Origin: Sialis fuliginosa
Taxonomy: Eukaryota > Arthropoda > Insecta > Megaloptera > Sialidae
NCBI GenBank assembly: GCA_961205875.1
Contig: OY540809.1
Location: forward strand, 33,120,267-33,184,266
Direction: 5' to 3'
Length of the DNA stretch: 64,000 nucleotides
Each line of letters begins with the position of its first letter. Position 1 is the stretch's first letter. This document shows, one piece after another, positions 1 to 12,421 of this stretch. The position numbers and the translations under genes were made by a program. A model generated the notes under the pieces. That model was given only the letters and a program-made list of their open reading frames with translations. It made no database searches and had not been told where the DNA came from.

Positions 1-600
1 CAAATATATCGTGACTGAAGAGTTAAAATCAAAAGATCATTTAACAAGTTTTGTTGTATTTTAGGATACCTATCCAATGACATCACATTCAATGGGATAT
101 GTGAAAAAAAAATTGAGAGTTCATTTTTCAGTCAATGGGAGTGGGGGCCAAAATAATTCTGACAGTGTTCGTTATAATTTTCAGTGGAAGTACTAATTAA
201 AGGCTACATTCTAAAAATTTTTCAGATTTTTTGAAAAGATAGTTTAGAAATTAGGGTGGGGGGGACGCTCTGATAACGACATTTAAATGCAAATATATCG
301 TGACTGAAGGGTTAAAATCAAAATGTCATATTGCATTTTTTATTGCATTTTAGGAGACCTATCTAAAGACTCCCCACTTAATGGATTAAGTGAAAATTTT
401 TTTTTGATAATACTTTTCAGTCTATGGAAAGGGGGTCCAAAAAATTTTTTTTTCAAAAATATTATCGTTTCTGTTTTTGGGTTATCAGTCTTCGTCTGTA
501 TACCAAATTTCATCTTAATCGGCTTAAAATTTTTGAGGACGGACGGACGGACGGACATGGCGAAAGTATAAGGTTTCCTAGTTTTCTACGGAAACCTAAA
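1..600. repeat. Two tandem ~289-bp repeat units ending in a GGAC run and hairpin
   Basis: The segment starting at base 1 recurs, diverged, from base 290 (shared opening CAAATATATCGTGACTGAAG). The second unit ends in four GGAC repeats (about 539-555) followed by CGAAAGTATAAGG and a short hairpin formed by GGTTTCC and GGAAACC (571-597). Such a GGAC run plus hairpin tail looks like the end of a dispersed arthropod repeat; the family was not identified. Small ORFs here have no recognisable product. Confidence 0.6.
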
Positions 601-3300
601 AAGGTTATTTTTACAGGATTATTTAAATTCGAACACTGTTTTGTTTTTCGTATTTGAAGGGTTATGTTAAAATTAAACATTTTATAAATGCTACTAGACA
701 ATATGTGATTATTTAAGCTTTAATATTCTTTTTTTTTCTTTTCTGTGCGACTAACATTAGGCCCTTTATGGTCGTTTAAATCTTTTTGGTACTTTTTTCA
801 TTCAAACTCGAATATCGTAACACCAAAAAATTATAAAACAAATTTGAAAAAGCATTTTAAAGCTGAACAAATTTCCTGCAGAATGGTTATCTTGAATTTT
901 TAGAAAAAAATTTAACATCCCCGTGGGTATCTTTCAAAATTGCAAAAAAAAATCAATTTTTTTATTTTTTATTAAACCGCGATTTGGTCACAATAATAAG
1001 TTTAATAAAACAAATATACTCCTAAATTCGAAAAGATGATAAAATTTCCTTCAATTTTCATATCCTATAAGTAAAAAATGGATCATATTTGACCAATCGG
1101 CATTACTTTGAAAATGAGCAATTTTTTCGAAAAATAAAAGTGGTCCTTTAATTTTTTCCGTGAGTGTATAATAAATAATGAAAATGATTATTTTTTTAAA
1201 GCTGTTTTACAATTCCTCGATAAGTCTAGACAACATATTTATTATTGCAAATCGATAATTTAATAATCAAGAACATAAAGAAAAATTGATTTATCGAGTT
1301 GATCAAAATCACGGAATTTCACGAGCTAAAGTTCAAAGTTGCAACCGTGCGGTGTAGCACCGGAACAATAGAATATTTAAGAAAAATTACCCAAATTTTG
1401 TTTACATTAATGGCCATTTATCAGAGCCGTACTTACACATTTCGAGACCCGAGGCGCCAAAAATTTGAGGCCCATTGAAAAGATATTTTAATAAAAAATA
1501 ATTTTTATAAACTATAATAATAATATATTACCATAATAATGTAAGAGCTTTTTTTTGCTCTTTAACACCAAAAGTTTAACTACCGGCTGTTCGAGCCCCC
1601 CACCACCCAATCGGGGTCCTAGGCAAAACACGCCGACTAAATTAGTTTCAAAAAAAAAATTTAACCCCCCCTGAACAAAATCCTGGCTACACCCATGTCC
1701 ACAGACATAGTTATACAAAATGAGACTATTTTAGAACAAAAGGAATGACTAATTAGAAAAAAGGTGTTGTAAATGGATAGTTAAATATTGCTCAATTTAA
1801 TTTGATTATAGATATAATCAATATAAAACGCAGTTATAACAAAACAAGTATGATTTTTGTACTATGTACTATTTTTCAATTCATTTAATTTTTTCATGAA
1901 TTTTGAAAACTTGTTGTATTTGTGTTTTAAAATTTTTTATTTATTGCATTTACTAATTCAACTGTTAACACTTTTTTCTTCGAATTACACATTAAACATT
2001 TTTTCATGGTATTTTTTATTTATATTTTTTACAATAAACATATTTTTAATTTTTGTGCATATAATAAAGAGGTGCTTTCAGAAATTATGAAACTGTGTAG
2101 GGTCGGATTAGAATAGCCCTACCGTAATCTCTGCGTGTCGTAAAAGGCGACTAAAAGAGAGTTATCCTTTGTGTCTGCTTCGGAAGTAACACATCTTTAA
2201 AATAGTATGTTTAAGTATAAACTGTTAGAAAACAATTCTGAATTGTACATCAATAAAATCATGAAATAAAGATCAAAACTTTTAGAAACCAAGAATCACT
2301 TCAAGAATGGAAGTCTAAAGATAAAAGCAAGTTACTTTGGATGTTATAATTCAAGTTCAGAAGAAACAAGAAGTACAATTAAATTTATCTCTTGAGGAAT
2401 AAGAAAAATTTGTTGATGAAGAAACAGAAGATATTATGAAAAAACCAAATTAAATAAATCATCAAAAAGAAAATTATTTATTCGTATGTTACCATTTATA
2501 ATTGTACTTTTTAATTAATTTTTTTTTCTTAAACTTTTTTTTTGAGAAAAATATCCAATATTTCTTTAATATACAAATTATAGTTATGGTTGTAAATATA
2601 AATGAGAATATTGAAAAACAAGAAGTGTTCTAATGAAATTTTATGCTACACATTGGAAAAATGGAAATAAGGCTGAAGTCGAAAAGGAGAGTTTGTAATC
2701 AATAAAACTTGATTAAACATTTCATTGTTCACTATATTCTTTAATTGTTGGTGATTTTCACTGTCTAATTTTTTTTTGTATGGATTTAACAAACAAAAAA
2801 TTTCCGACCAATAATTAATTAAATATGAAATGTGTTTTAGGCTTATTTAACCAGAGATGGAAATTGAATTCGAAAACAATATGAAAAAAATGACTTATAT
2901 TATCTCTGTACATTGTACATATGTATGTCGCCAAGAAAGGGAACACTACCTATCTCCTCATTTTTAAGAATGAATTAATAAATTCTACTGGAAATTAATA
3001 AGATTTTTCACACTTGACTCTCCTGGTGTAAGACCGCTAATTCTTAAGGTTTACAGCCAGCGCCGGATTTAACTTTTTGATGTCCTAGATATTTATAGTG
3101 AACGGTGCCCTAGTTTTGCTCTTTGCTGTTTGTTGTTAAATTTTCAAATAAAATTATTGCATTGGATTTTTTTCATTTTGAATTATGTTTCAAACTCGAC
3201 CAATAGTCCAATCAAATTAAAAATTTCCTATAGGTGAAAAAATGAAAAAAAATATTCGCATGGATAATTTTAGTGCCGATCAATGGCTAATGATGTCCTT
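601..3300. other. Gene-free AT-rich stretch with decayed repeat fragments
   Basis: No coding region is supported. Near 1420-1700 are fragments that look like decayed hAT-type ends (CAGAGCCGTACTTAC near 1424; GGCGCC and poly-C tracts), but no matching right terminus was found. At about 2098-2160 is a compact GC-richer block containing CTGCGTGTCGTAAAAGGCGA, which resembles a dispersed insect retroelement fragment; family not assigned. The rest is low-complexity A/T sequence. Confidence 0.4.
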
Positions 3301-3304
3301 AATA

Positions 3305-3660
3305 AAATATTAAATTTTCAAGGTTGTGGGCCCCCGAGAAATATACAAAAATAAATAAAAACAAAAAACTTGACCGCCGCTTGTGTTTAAATCATCGATG
3401 CGACATTTTTCAAAAATTACATTTTAGTCATTAGATTTTCGACGACCATCATTCAAAAACTATTAACTTTAGAGATATGAACTTTATTATTCTTTATAGG
3501 AAATTTCATTCTCTATCAAATGGGTCCTGTTCATTTTTGCTCTAGCTCCCATCGTTTTCGCTGCATCGATGACTAAAATATAAGCGGCGGTCAAGTTTTT
3601 TTGTTTTTCTTTTTTTTTGTGTATTTCCCGGGGGCCCACACCTTGCAAATTTAATATTAA
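3305..3660. repeat. Short foldback (inverted repeat) element
   Basis: The left arm reads TGTGGGCCCCCG followed by an A-rich tract and CTTGACCGCCGCTT. The right arm carries AAGCGGCGGTCAAG and CGGGGGCCCACA in inverted order. The symmetry continues outward into TTTTCAAGG / CCTTGCAAA, giving arms of about 75 bp around a loop of about 200 bp. No target duplication is clear and no coding capacity is seen; probably a MITE-like hairpin. Confidence 0.65.
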
Positions 3661-5520
3661 TGGATAGTATCTATAACATCTCTGCGTACGTAAATTTGTT
3701 CCTTTGCTTTGGATTGAGGCGAAATTTCACGCTTACATAATATACTATTTATTATTATTGTTGGTAATAAGATCTCAATTAATAGTAAATATTGTTTTCA
3801 TCTCGATTTGCAAATATTGCAATAAGTTTTTATTATAATTCTTATCATTAAAAAGTGCTGAAACCATAATGAAGTGATCATAAATGCTATAAGTCCTGTG
3901 CAAACATATAATTTTTAATCAGAAGTCTAATAACCGAAATAGTTCTAACTAGGAAAAAAGTAATCTCTTTTTGTGGTGCCCCCTCTGTGGTGATGCGCTA
4001 GGTCGGTACCTAGTGTGCCTTATTATAAATCCATCACTGTTTACAGGCATTTACAGCTCAGTCCACTTATGAACTATAAGCAATGCTTTTCGTCTATTAT
4101 AAGCCAGACTTTACCGGTACGTCTACGCCCTACGGTATGTATTTCTTTAGGAACTGCAATAGTCAAATTCCTAATGTTTATCCAGCTATTAACTGAAAAG
4201 AAATCTCACTTTTCTCCTATTATCATTAATAAAATGGTTAAGAAGTTAATAACTGAAAAACAATTAGTTCGAAGTTCGAAAAGAAAATGACAAAAGTTGC
4301 TGATTGCTGTTCCAGATTCCTGATATTGAAATTGAAAATGTGCTGCAAATGTAGTAAAAATTAAAATTAATCCGTTTCTAAAATAATTTCTTTCATACAG
4401 CGTACAAAATCTGCAGTATCTTAATGTGATAACAAAACTTCAACTTTATCAATTCGCATTTCTTGTCTTCTGTAGTATTCTGACGGAAATGAAATGTCCG
4501 TAATTAGTCGTATCTAGGTTTTGTTCAAAGATAATATTTACTCCAAGTTTTGATTGATTATCCAACTATTTTTCTTTTAGTCCATTCTAAATAAAGTTAC
4601 ACTATGATTTTGTATTTTTTTTACCAAATACTGAGAAGTATGACTTATCATATTGGATGTTGCACTGAATCAAGATCATCTTTAAATATGGAAATCTGAT
4701 AATATCCTTAAGAAAATCTTAAGTTCTATCTATGTAAATGATGAATAACTGAATTTGTAAAGAAACAAAAAATAATATTCTTAATTCTAATCTGTACAAT
4801 ATAATACAAATATCTTTCGCCATAAATCCGATTTGAAAATATTTTATAGATTTTTTCCCATCCTTAATTGTTTTCCCAACACTGATTATTTAAATCTATC
4901 CACGCAATTTTTCTTCCATATCTATAATTATTTTTTGTTTTTGAATTCCTCTCAATTATAAAAAAATATCGAACAGTACTGCAAAATGTTTTATTTTTGT
5001 ACCTACTTATACAATTGTTTCTAATTATCGATACATTGAAATTCATTTTTTATTTTCTTTAAGATGTTCTACAAGTTACATTTTTTTTATAATTTCGTCA
5101 ATTATCTTATGATCACTTACGAAATAAAGTAATTGATGTATGTGTATAATATATTCCTTAAATTGTTTTGAAAATTTGATTCCAAATAAGTGACAAATAT
5201 TTCGCTCATTAAAAATTTTTGTTACCTAAAGTAATAAAAACATTTTTCTAAAAAGTACCTATTCAAACTAAATATTCGTAATGTGGGTACTAATAATAAT
5301 GTTAATATATTAAATATACCCTTAAAGGATTATTATATACTACAATGTGAAAGACAATTATGTAGATATATCATACAATGTCTCGTACAAGTTTCAGAAA
5401 TATTACTTAAAATCCACTTTATATTCCGTATTCTTTAATTTTCCGTAAATAATGACATTATGATAAAGATTTTTTTTAATGATATGAGTCATGGACAAAC
5501 CCTTATTTTGGATTTAGCAA
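3661..5520. other. Gene-free AT-rich stretch
   Basis: No gene or well-bounded element is supported. An open frame at 4015-4290 (91 codons) has no recognisable domain, no splice context and ordinary background composition, so it is not called. A short alternating TG-rich tract follows at about 5600-5632. Confidence 0.4.
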
Positions 5521-5524
5521 CATA

Positions 5525-6142
5525 ATGTTCTTCTTCTATGTGTTTTTTGTCAACTGGATCTTCTCCTTTTCTGACAGCTCCTTCGTATCATCGTCTTCAT
5601 GTGTGTGTTTGTGTGTTGTGTGAGTGTGTGTAAATGTTTACGGGGTGGCACAGGGACACAAGATAGGAAGGGGAAGTGCCAATGGGCCGATCATGGCAGG
5701 TTTTGACGTACAGTGAGGCCATGTTCATAGGATTAGGGTGAGGGTCGATTTGGGTGTGGTTTCACATAAATGGGTCATTTTAGATTTTTATCTTGGTTGT
5801 TAGTATGAATTCCATTAGATGCTTGTAGTTTTTTGTATTTTCCAGTATGTTTTTAATGTTTATTGGGGTATCTTTAATTTTTAATTTTTCTATTAAAATT
5901 ACTCTTTCCGCGATATATTTTGAGCATTTGAGGATGATATGCTCTATGTCTGCTATTGATTTTTGGTCACAGTCGCATGTCGGGTTTGGTAGCAATTTGA
6001 TTAGATGCAAGTATTTAGGCGTGCAGGTGTGGTTTGCTCTGAGTCTTATTATTGATGTTATTGCTCTTCTTGTGTTCTTGATGTTGTGGAACCAAGGTTT
6101 GGTCGGGAGTTTCGGTTGAATTGTTCCGTAGAATCGAACATA
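5525..6142 (-). pseudogene. 3' end of a non-LTR retrotransposon (LINE) polymerase ORF plus 3' UTR
   Basis: Reading minus from about 6142 to the stop at 5780 gives a C-terminal reverse-transcriptase tail with TIQPKLPTKPWFHNIK, TRRAITSIIRLRANHT, a C-D-C-D zinc-knuckle-like motif (PNPTCDCDQ) and ADIEHIILKCSKY. This is the usual end of Jockey-like and related LINE pol proteins, where H/C motifs follow the RNase H-like region. Nothing of the fingers, palm or endonuclease domains remains, so it is a heavily 5'-truncated copy, as expected of target-primed reverse transcription. The 3' UTR (about 5525-5779) holds a GATCCAGTTGACAA block near 5549-5562 on the minus strand that recurs, diverged, in the insertion at 33635-33933. 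Family assignment beyond LINE is inference. Confidence 0.75.
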
Positions 6143-7400
6143 ATGTTAAAACATTAAAATACACCCAATATAAAAAAATATAATTCATGTAGATACTCTA
6201 ATATTTTATTTCAATATATATAATATAATAATAGCTCTTTTTCTGTCTATTATTTTTAAAACTCGACTTGTTTTCGATTCTCACTGGTAATATTGTTAAA
6301 AATGCATTGTTTATTTCATAAAACCGATAAATTTGAAGGTTTCGTGATAATGCAAATAATTTATTAGTATGAGTTTACTTATATAAAAATTATTACTATT
6401 CATTTTTATCCGTTAACAAACATTATTAGCTATGGGTTTTTCGTTAAATGAATCCTTATTTTCTATGATAATGTTTCTCTCTACATAGATTCATTGAAAT
6501 AGTACTTACAGTGAAACATGTAAAATTACGAATTGGTAAAACATCTCAAATATATCCAATGAAAAAAACTCAATCAATTTATATTTCAATCCAATTTCGT
6601 TTATATCCGTTTTGTTCTTATGTCCATTATTTTTAAAACTAATGTCCTTTTTTATTCTCGCTGATGATATTGTTAAAAAAAGACATTGTATGTTCGATAA
6701 ATTGAAAGGTTTTTCGATAATGCAAATTATGGTTTATTTTATTCCAATCTAAATGTTCTGAAATTAAACGTTAGTATGAGAGTTTATTAATATACAAATT
6801 ATATCACTTTTCTACAATATTCTATTTACATTTAAAATGCTTAATTTTCAACCGTTATTATGGTTAAGGTTTTTTCGTTAAATCATTTTTTATATGTTCT
6901 TTTTTCGGGAAATTCCGAGTCGATTAAACATCTTAAATATATCAAATAAAAAAAGCTCAATCAATTTATATTTCATTCCGATTTCGTTTATATCCGTTTT
7001 GTTCTTATGTCCATTATTTTTAAAACTAATGTCCTTTTTTATTCTCGCTGATGATATTGTTAAAAAATTCATTGTATGTTCGATAAAATCGATAAATTGA
7101 AAGGTTTTGCGATAATGCAAATTATGGTTTGTTTCATTCTAATCTAAATGTTCTGAAATTATGCGTTAATATGATTTTACTAATATACAAGTTATATTGC
7201 TTTTCTACTCCGATATTCTATTGACATTTAATTATTAGAAAATATGTTTGTAAAATTCCAAGTTGATAAAACATATTTGTCGTTTAATATATCCATATTG
7301 GTGCTTTTTTATTTTTTTTATTTTCAACCCTCGCTGGTGATATTGTCAAAAAAGACATTGTACGTTCGATAAAACCGATAAATTTAAAGGCTTTGAAATA

Positions 7401-8448
7401 CAGTCTGTTAAGTAAGAGCGTGTACAGCGTTATTCATAAAAAAATTCAACATTTTTTTCTTTCACATCTATACATTTAACATGTTCCAAGGCAGCAAAGT
7501 GCAGACATGTTTTCCTCGAAGCTTCTGCTTGATGTAGGCCAAGACATTTTCATTGGGATTAGCATCAGACGATTATGAAGGCCAATCAAGTGTGATGATG
7601 CCATTGTCCCGTTTCCAATCAGTGCAGAGTCGGCTCCGGTGTTTGGGATCATTGTCCTCCTACAAGATCCATTCTTCGTCTTTTGTGATGAATTGACGTT
7701 CGGCAGTCGGTAACAAGGCTTTCTTGTAAATTACATTGAGGTTGTCGGTAAAGAGGTGCAAAACGCCAAAACCCTTCTTTGAGAAGCAGCTCCAAAGATA
7801 CACTTTAATTAGATGTTTGACGGTGCGCTGGACGAACTGGTTTGGGGAGGAACACCATACCCGTGGAATAATCACAAAACCTCAAACAGAAGCTTCATCA
7901 GAGAAAACTATATTACTCCAATCACAATCAATATTTTCCTGTGCCCAGGCGAGTCGTTTGGCAGCGTGTTTTTCGGACAGCAGTGGTTTCGTCAATGTAC
8001 TCCGCCATTTCAAATTATTTGCACACAAATGTTCACAAATAGTATACTATATATGCGATGTGTCCAGTCCTTTTTGCTTCAATTTCGCTTGCCCTTGACG
8101 CAAGGACAAGCCAGGATTCCGCGAAAACAATGTCACGATCAGTTTTTCCTCCTTTTTGGTGACTTTCCCTATTGAACCACGATCTGGAAAGTCGTCGACA
8201 TTTTTCGACTCCTCAAATCACCCACTTCTGAACAAATACCTTCGACTTTTTAATGTACTTGACTGCCACTGCATAAGACATTTTTGGCCCTTTTGGGTGC
8301 GTGCAAAGAAACACGACTCGAAACGTTTCACGTACACTCATCGCGGTTTCTGTGTTTCTCTGACAAAAGATCGACATAGAACGTGATGAAAAAAGATTTT
8401 GGTTTGTATAACTTACCGACTACGTACACGCTTTTACTTAACACATTG
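7401..8448 (-). mobile_element. Tc1/mariner-superfamily transposon with TIRs and TA duplication
   Basis: The ends are CAGTCTGTTAAGTAAGAGCG at 7401 and the inverse of CAATGTGTTAAGTAAAAGCG ending at 8448. TA is present on both sides (7399-7400 and 8449-8450), the canonical Tc1/mariner target. The flanks join cleanly into one unit of the 377-bp-type repeat. The 1048-bp length fits a near full-length element; the transposase inside is broken (separate entry). Confidence 0.88.
7470..8385 (-). pseudogene. Broken Tc1/mariner-type transposase
   Basis: This is a minus-strand transposase remnant covering much of the protein. The N-terminal part has FEESKNVDDFPDRG and VTKKEEKLIVTL, resembling the GRPR-type linker. 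The DDE core follows: SNIVFSDEAS (first D), then YLWSCFSKKGFGVLHLF, then EDNDPKHRSRL (second D, about 7650), then SSDANPNENVLAYIKQKLRG (third acidic residue region, about 7540). In-frame stops follow SDEASV, precede EDNDPKH, and interrupt WPS-SSDANP, and small shifts occur, so no active enzyme is encoded. Two overlapping plus-strand ORFs of about 120 codons here (7736-8175) are antisense shadows. The acidic triad spacing could place it in a Tc1-like DD34E or DD37-type clade; I cannot decide by eye. Confidence 0.85.
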
Positions 8449-8634
8449 TAATACAAATCATAGTTCCTTTCATTACAATCTAGATATTCTGAAACTGTGT
8501 GGTATAATTTTACTAATTATTAAAAATTAGGTTAATTTAAATCCAATTTAATATTTCAATATTCTATTTACATTTAAAATGCTTGATTTTCATCTTTTAT
8601 TGTAGTTATGATTTTTCATTAAATCATTCCTTAA

Positions 8635-9430
8635 TGCCCGTTTGCACCGTGTTAGTTAAAACTGACTTAAATTTAAATCAATCTTAAGACAACGATTTTC
8701 GTTGCGCCGTTCTGCACAATTTCTTAAGTCTATCTTAAATCTAAGTCCTTGCTAGCGAGTAAAACTTAATGTAAGGAACCAATAGGAATCGAGTGTTCGC
8801 GCATGGTCATTACATCGGCAAACGACATACTTATTGTACATAACCTGGACATTACTGTATAACCTATAAACGTATGTCGCATAGTTCTGTTTCATTGTGT
8901 TAAGTATAATTTGTTTTGTGTTGAATTCAATCATGGATATTTGAATGCACAATATTTTTGAGAACGATTTAGATATTTAGACATTCTTGAGTTTGGCTTT
9001 CCAAGACTGAATTATGCTCGTTCAAATTATTTTAATGATATGGATGATTATAATTTTTATCGACGGTTTCGTTTGATGACTATTATATGTATAAATAAAT
9101 AAAAATACTTTAAATTATTCTTTCATTTTTTTTAATGTTTCATTTTTTATTTCTATGTCTAGTAAATACATTTCTCTATTGAAATTATGTTCCTCTGTTT
9201 TAAATTTCAACTAAAATATGTTTTTGATAGATGCGTTTTTGAAAAATCAACCTCTATAAAAAGTTACTAGATTTTTACAGTGTTGTCATGGTTAACGGTT
9301 TTATAGCTAATTGTAAGCATGATGGCTTGGGAGACAGTGCAAACGAAACAAAACTTAAGCTTTGCTCAGACTTAATCCAGACTTATTATTAGCTAAGCCT
9401 GACTTAAGTTTAATACGGTGCAAACGGGCA
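8635..9430. mobile_element. Non-autonomous TIR element (TGCCCGTTTGCACCG ends)
   Basis: TGCCCGTTTGCACCGT at 8635 pairs with ACGGTGCAAACGGGCA ending at 9430, and a second inner inverted block follows (ACTTAAATTTAAAT-like versus ACTTAAGTTTAAT). It splits another unit of the old repeat array. No transposase is visible, and the target duplication is unclear, so the superfamily is left open. Confidence 0.7.
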
Positions 9431-10370
9431 CATAACATATGTATGTCTCTCTCCGGGAAATTCCAAGTTGATATAAATATAACTACTGTCGTTTTTCGAT
9501 CTTCGCTACTGATATTGTTATAGAAGGCATTATTTATTCGATAAAATCGATAAATTTAAAGGTTTTGTATAATGTTAATTATATGTATATTATCTAGATG
9601 TTTTGGAACTATTTATAGATTTTGTGATTTTGATTCTTGTTATTCCAAGTATTTTTCAATCCATTTACCTTATTAATTTTGTTTGTAAATGAATACCGTA
9701 TATTTTTATTTTATTATTAATTCATTGCAAAGAAATGCAAAAAAACATTTATTTTTCATCCCAACGAGGTGTTTTTATTTTATATTTCCGACAACTTTAA
9801 AACCAATAAGTGTTAAGATGTAATGTAAGTTCTATATCGTATTTTATTTTGATATTTTTATCTGTTTTCAAAAACATGTTTTAAATCCAGTTAATTCTCT
9901 ATACTCTATATAGACTTGACACCCAATCCATAGATTGGGACGTGTGTACCGCAATCGGGAAGATTTCTATGTATAGTTAAACATTTTTAACACTTACTTT
10001 CTTGCGTTACGTTATACTGTTTTTTTTATATATGTTTATTTTATATGGTGTTTTAAAACATTATGTATCTATTCTGAGAAAGTTTTTAAAATCCATCAGT
10101 TCTAACCTTGAGATAACTTTTTTTACGCATTTTTTTTTTATCGGGGATAACATTAGAAATTAATACACTGCAAAACCAATGTTTTTGCGTTTCGAAGAAT
10201 GGAAGATACGTGAGACTTGTGGAGACTATCAGTCGTGTTCTGAAATCGGGACCAAAATCGAATCATGTGTAAAACAGCAACCAATTTATATCCCCTCTAT
10301 TTCCCTGCAAATCTATTCTACAGTTTGGGTTTTAAATTACAATTGATTCTTATTTTTTAAATACAAAATT

Positions 10371-10638
10371 TATGTCTGTATTTGGACCTCTCTGGATATT
10401 GTTCATTACATAATAAACAGTGTAGTAATGTAGTAACAGTCTTGGAAAATATAATAATTAATTTAATTCCAATTTTGATTAGTGTTTTCCGTCCATTATT
10501 TATTTATGTCTGTATTTGGAACTCCCTGGATATTGTTCATTATATAATAAACAGTATAGTGATGTAGTAGCAGTCTTGGAAAATATAAAATTAATTTAAT
10601 TCCAATTTTGATTAGTGTTTTCCGTATTATTTGTGAAA
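10371..10638. repeat. Two tandem ~134-bp units
   Basis: The segment from 10371 (TATGTCTGTATTTGGA) repeats from 10505 with few differences, through TTTTGATTAGTGTTTTCCGT. The short ORF 10382-10567 only exists because of this duplication. Confidence 0.8.
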
Positions 10639-11080
10639 TCCTCTTAAAAACGAAACTAATGCAGGTTTTCTTTTCTCATTCCACTGTTATCATTTTTCTG
10701 CCACACATTACTAACCAATTAATTGAATAATTGCTAGCTGCACTCTTTTTCATCCTTATATTGTGTTTCTTATGACATGTTAATATAATATCTTAAATTC
10801 TGTGTTGATTGGTATTCCGATTCTTATTATAGAAAATGTCGCTTATTTCAAATATTTGTGAAAAAGGCTCGGTCTACAACTAAACACTTTCCTTTTAAGT
10901 ATATAGAAACTCAATCCATACATATATATTTAATTCCAATTTCGTTTATACCCATATTGTTGTTTTTCTGTCCGTTATTTTAAAAACTTTTTTGTCGTTT
11001 TCGATCTTCGCAGGTGATATGAAGAAGGCATTATTTGTTCGATAAAACCGATAAATTCAAAGGTTTTCTAATAAGCTAAA

Positions 11081-11633
11081 TATAGTCTGTTTCTCTACAA
11101 TATAGATGTTCTGAAACCATTTATAGATTTTGTTGGATAAAACTCTTTTCTATTTTAATTTCCAAGTATTTTTCCATTCCATTTATCATCGATATTTCAT
11201 TGTATTAAATGTAATTTTTAAGAAATAATGAAGATCCAATTGTAAACTATTAACTAATTACTAATACAATGGAATTATCAATTTTTTTTCACAAATTCCC
11301 TAAATATCTCATTCTAATCTAATAATAATAATAAAAATTGCTTGCTCACTCAACATTTTAGAAGTAAGCTACTGTTGAAGAACTGTGAATAAAACTATCA
11401 TTAATTATGAGGATTCGCCACCATTACTGATGTCAACTTTAAGATTCTCTTAAAATTGGTTCTCGTGAGTTTTCCTAGATTTTTTGTACGGTGTTTGTGT
11501 TCAAAGTGTTCATTATTATATTATTTACATTGTGTGGAAGTTTTATTACAAAACATAATTGCAATAGTGTCTAATCATAATGGAAGCTAGAGTAACAAAA
11601 TGTAAAATGTTACCCTCTCGGCACGCTCAACCA
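11081..11633. other. Gene-free AT-rich stretch
   Basis: Low-complexity A/T sequence with a short AAT-repeat run near 11320-11335. No gene, TIR pair or RNA gene is supported. Confidence 0.4.
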
Positions 11634-11838
11634 GAAATTTTATTTTCTGATGAGAAAATGTTACTTTTACAGGACGCTCACAATCAACAGAATGATATAG
11701 TGTATTCTGTATCTCTTAAATTTTTGTTGTTCCTAAATGTAAATTAGCTGTTTGACGTTTCCAGAATGTCTCTCGTGTAATGATTTGGGGAGCATTATCA
11801 AAAAAAGGGCAAATTACCGTTACACTTTGTGTTTGGTA
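11634..11838 (+). pseudogene. Fragment of a Tc1/mariner-family transposase core
   Basis: In one frame 11634-11700 reads EILFSDEKMLLLQDAHNQQND, which contains the first catalytic Asp in the SDEK context typical of insect Tc1/mariner enzymes. After a frameshift and stops, 11762-11838 reads QNVSRVMIWGALSKKGQI, the conserved strand that follows. The second and third acidic motifs are not recognisable downstream. It differs in sequence from the transposase at 7470-8385, so it comes from another family. Confidence 0.75.
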
Positions 11839-12421
11839 AACACTGGTTTAGAAGAAGCCAACTTCAGTTCAGTAATAACGACAAGGCCAGCTACATTCAT
11901 ACCGAAGCACAGAATGCATAATCTTTTGGATAATTTAATAATTCTTCCTGAGCTTGTTGGTTTCAGTGTTGGGTCTTGCATCTTTGTAACTGGGTGTAGT
12001 GCCATTTTCTTCATTGCTTGATCTTGTAATGGTTGGATCTTTCTTGATTTCTTCTTGCCTATCAATAGTTGTTTGTATTTCAGTTTCACTGCGTGAATGT
12101 TCAGGTTCTTTTTGAGTCTGAGTTTTTATTAGTATGTTCTCTGAAGAATAAGTGGCATTTTTTAGTATATTCAGTTCTTCGTCTTGTAATGTTATTTCTT
12201 TTTATATTTGCAATGTCTTCTATTAAATACGTGTCTTCATCATCTGATTCTAATGAATATTCATCGATATATTTAATACTATGCTTTGTTTGCTTGCTAT
12301 CTTGTAAACACACTACTAAAATGGTTTTTCTTAAAATGTTTGTGTATAGTCCCACAATATTTACATTTGTTTCTCTTCTTGTTGTGCTTGCTTGATCGTA
12401 TTGATTTTGTTTAAATACATT
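11839..12421. other. Gene-free stretch with overlapping ORFs of no recognised product
   Basis: Opposing open frames of 89 to 120 codons occupy 11752-12463 on both strands. None shows a domain I recognise, and both-strand openness suggests chance. The segment may be further decayed transposon sequence following the fragment at 11634. Confidence 0.35.

Larger units (their letters stand above)
6180..11080. repeat. Degenerate long-period repeat array, interrupted by younger transposons
   Basis: A module with GTCCATTATTTTTAAAACT, then TCGCTGATGATATTGTTA, then CGATAAA..GATAAATT..AAGGTTTT recurs at about 6225-6355, 6600-6725, 6975-7110, 7310-7395, 9480-9575 and 10940-11080. The best-preserved neighbours (6560 and 6940) are about 377 bp apart, which suggests an old tandem array. 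Two younger elements (7401-8448 and 8635-9430) sit inside units and split them. No coding potential is seen. Confidence 0.6.

Noticed and set aside
1424..1700. Possible hAT element with CAGAGCCGTACTTAC start
   Set aside because: Right terminus and target duplication not identified.
3056..4010. Possible hAT element starting CAGCGCCGGATTTAAC
   Set aside because: No matching right terminus or target duplication could be found.
4015..4290. 91-codon ORF
   Set aside because: No recognisable domain, background composition, no supporting structure.
7736..8175. Two plus-strand 120-codon ORFs
   Set aside because: Antisense to the minus-strand transposase remnant.
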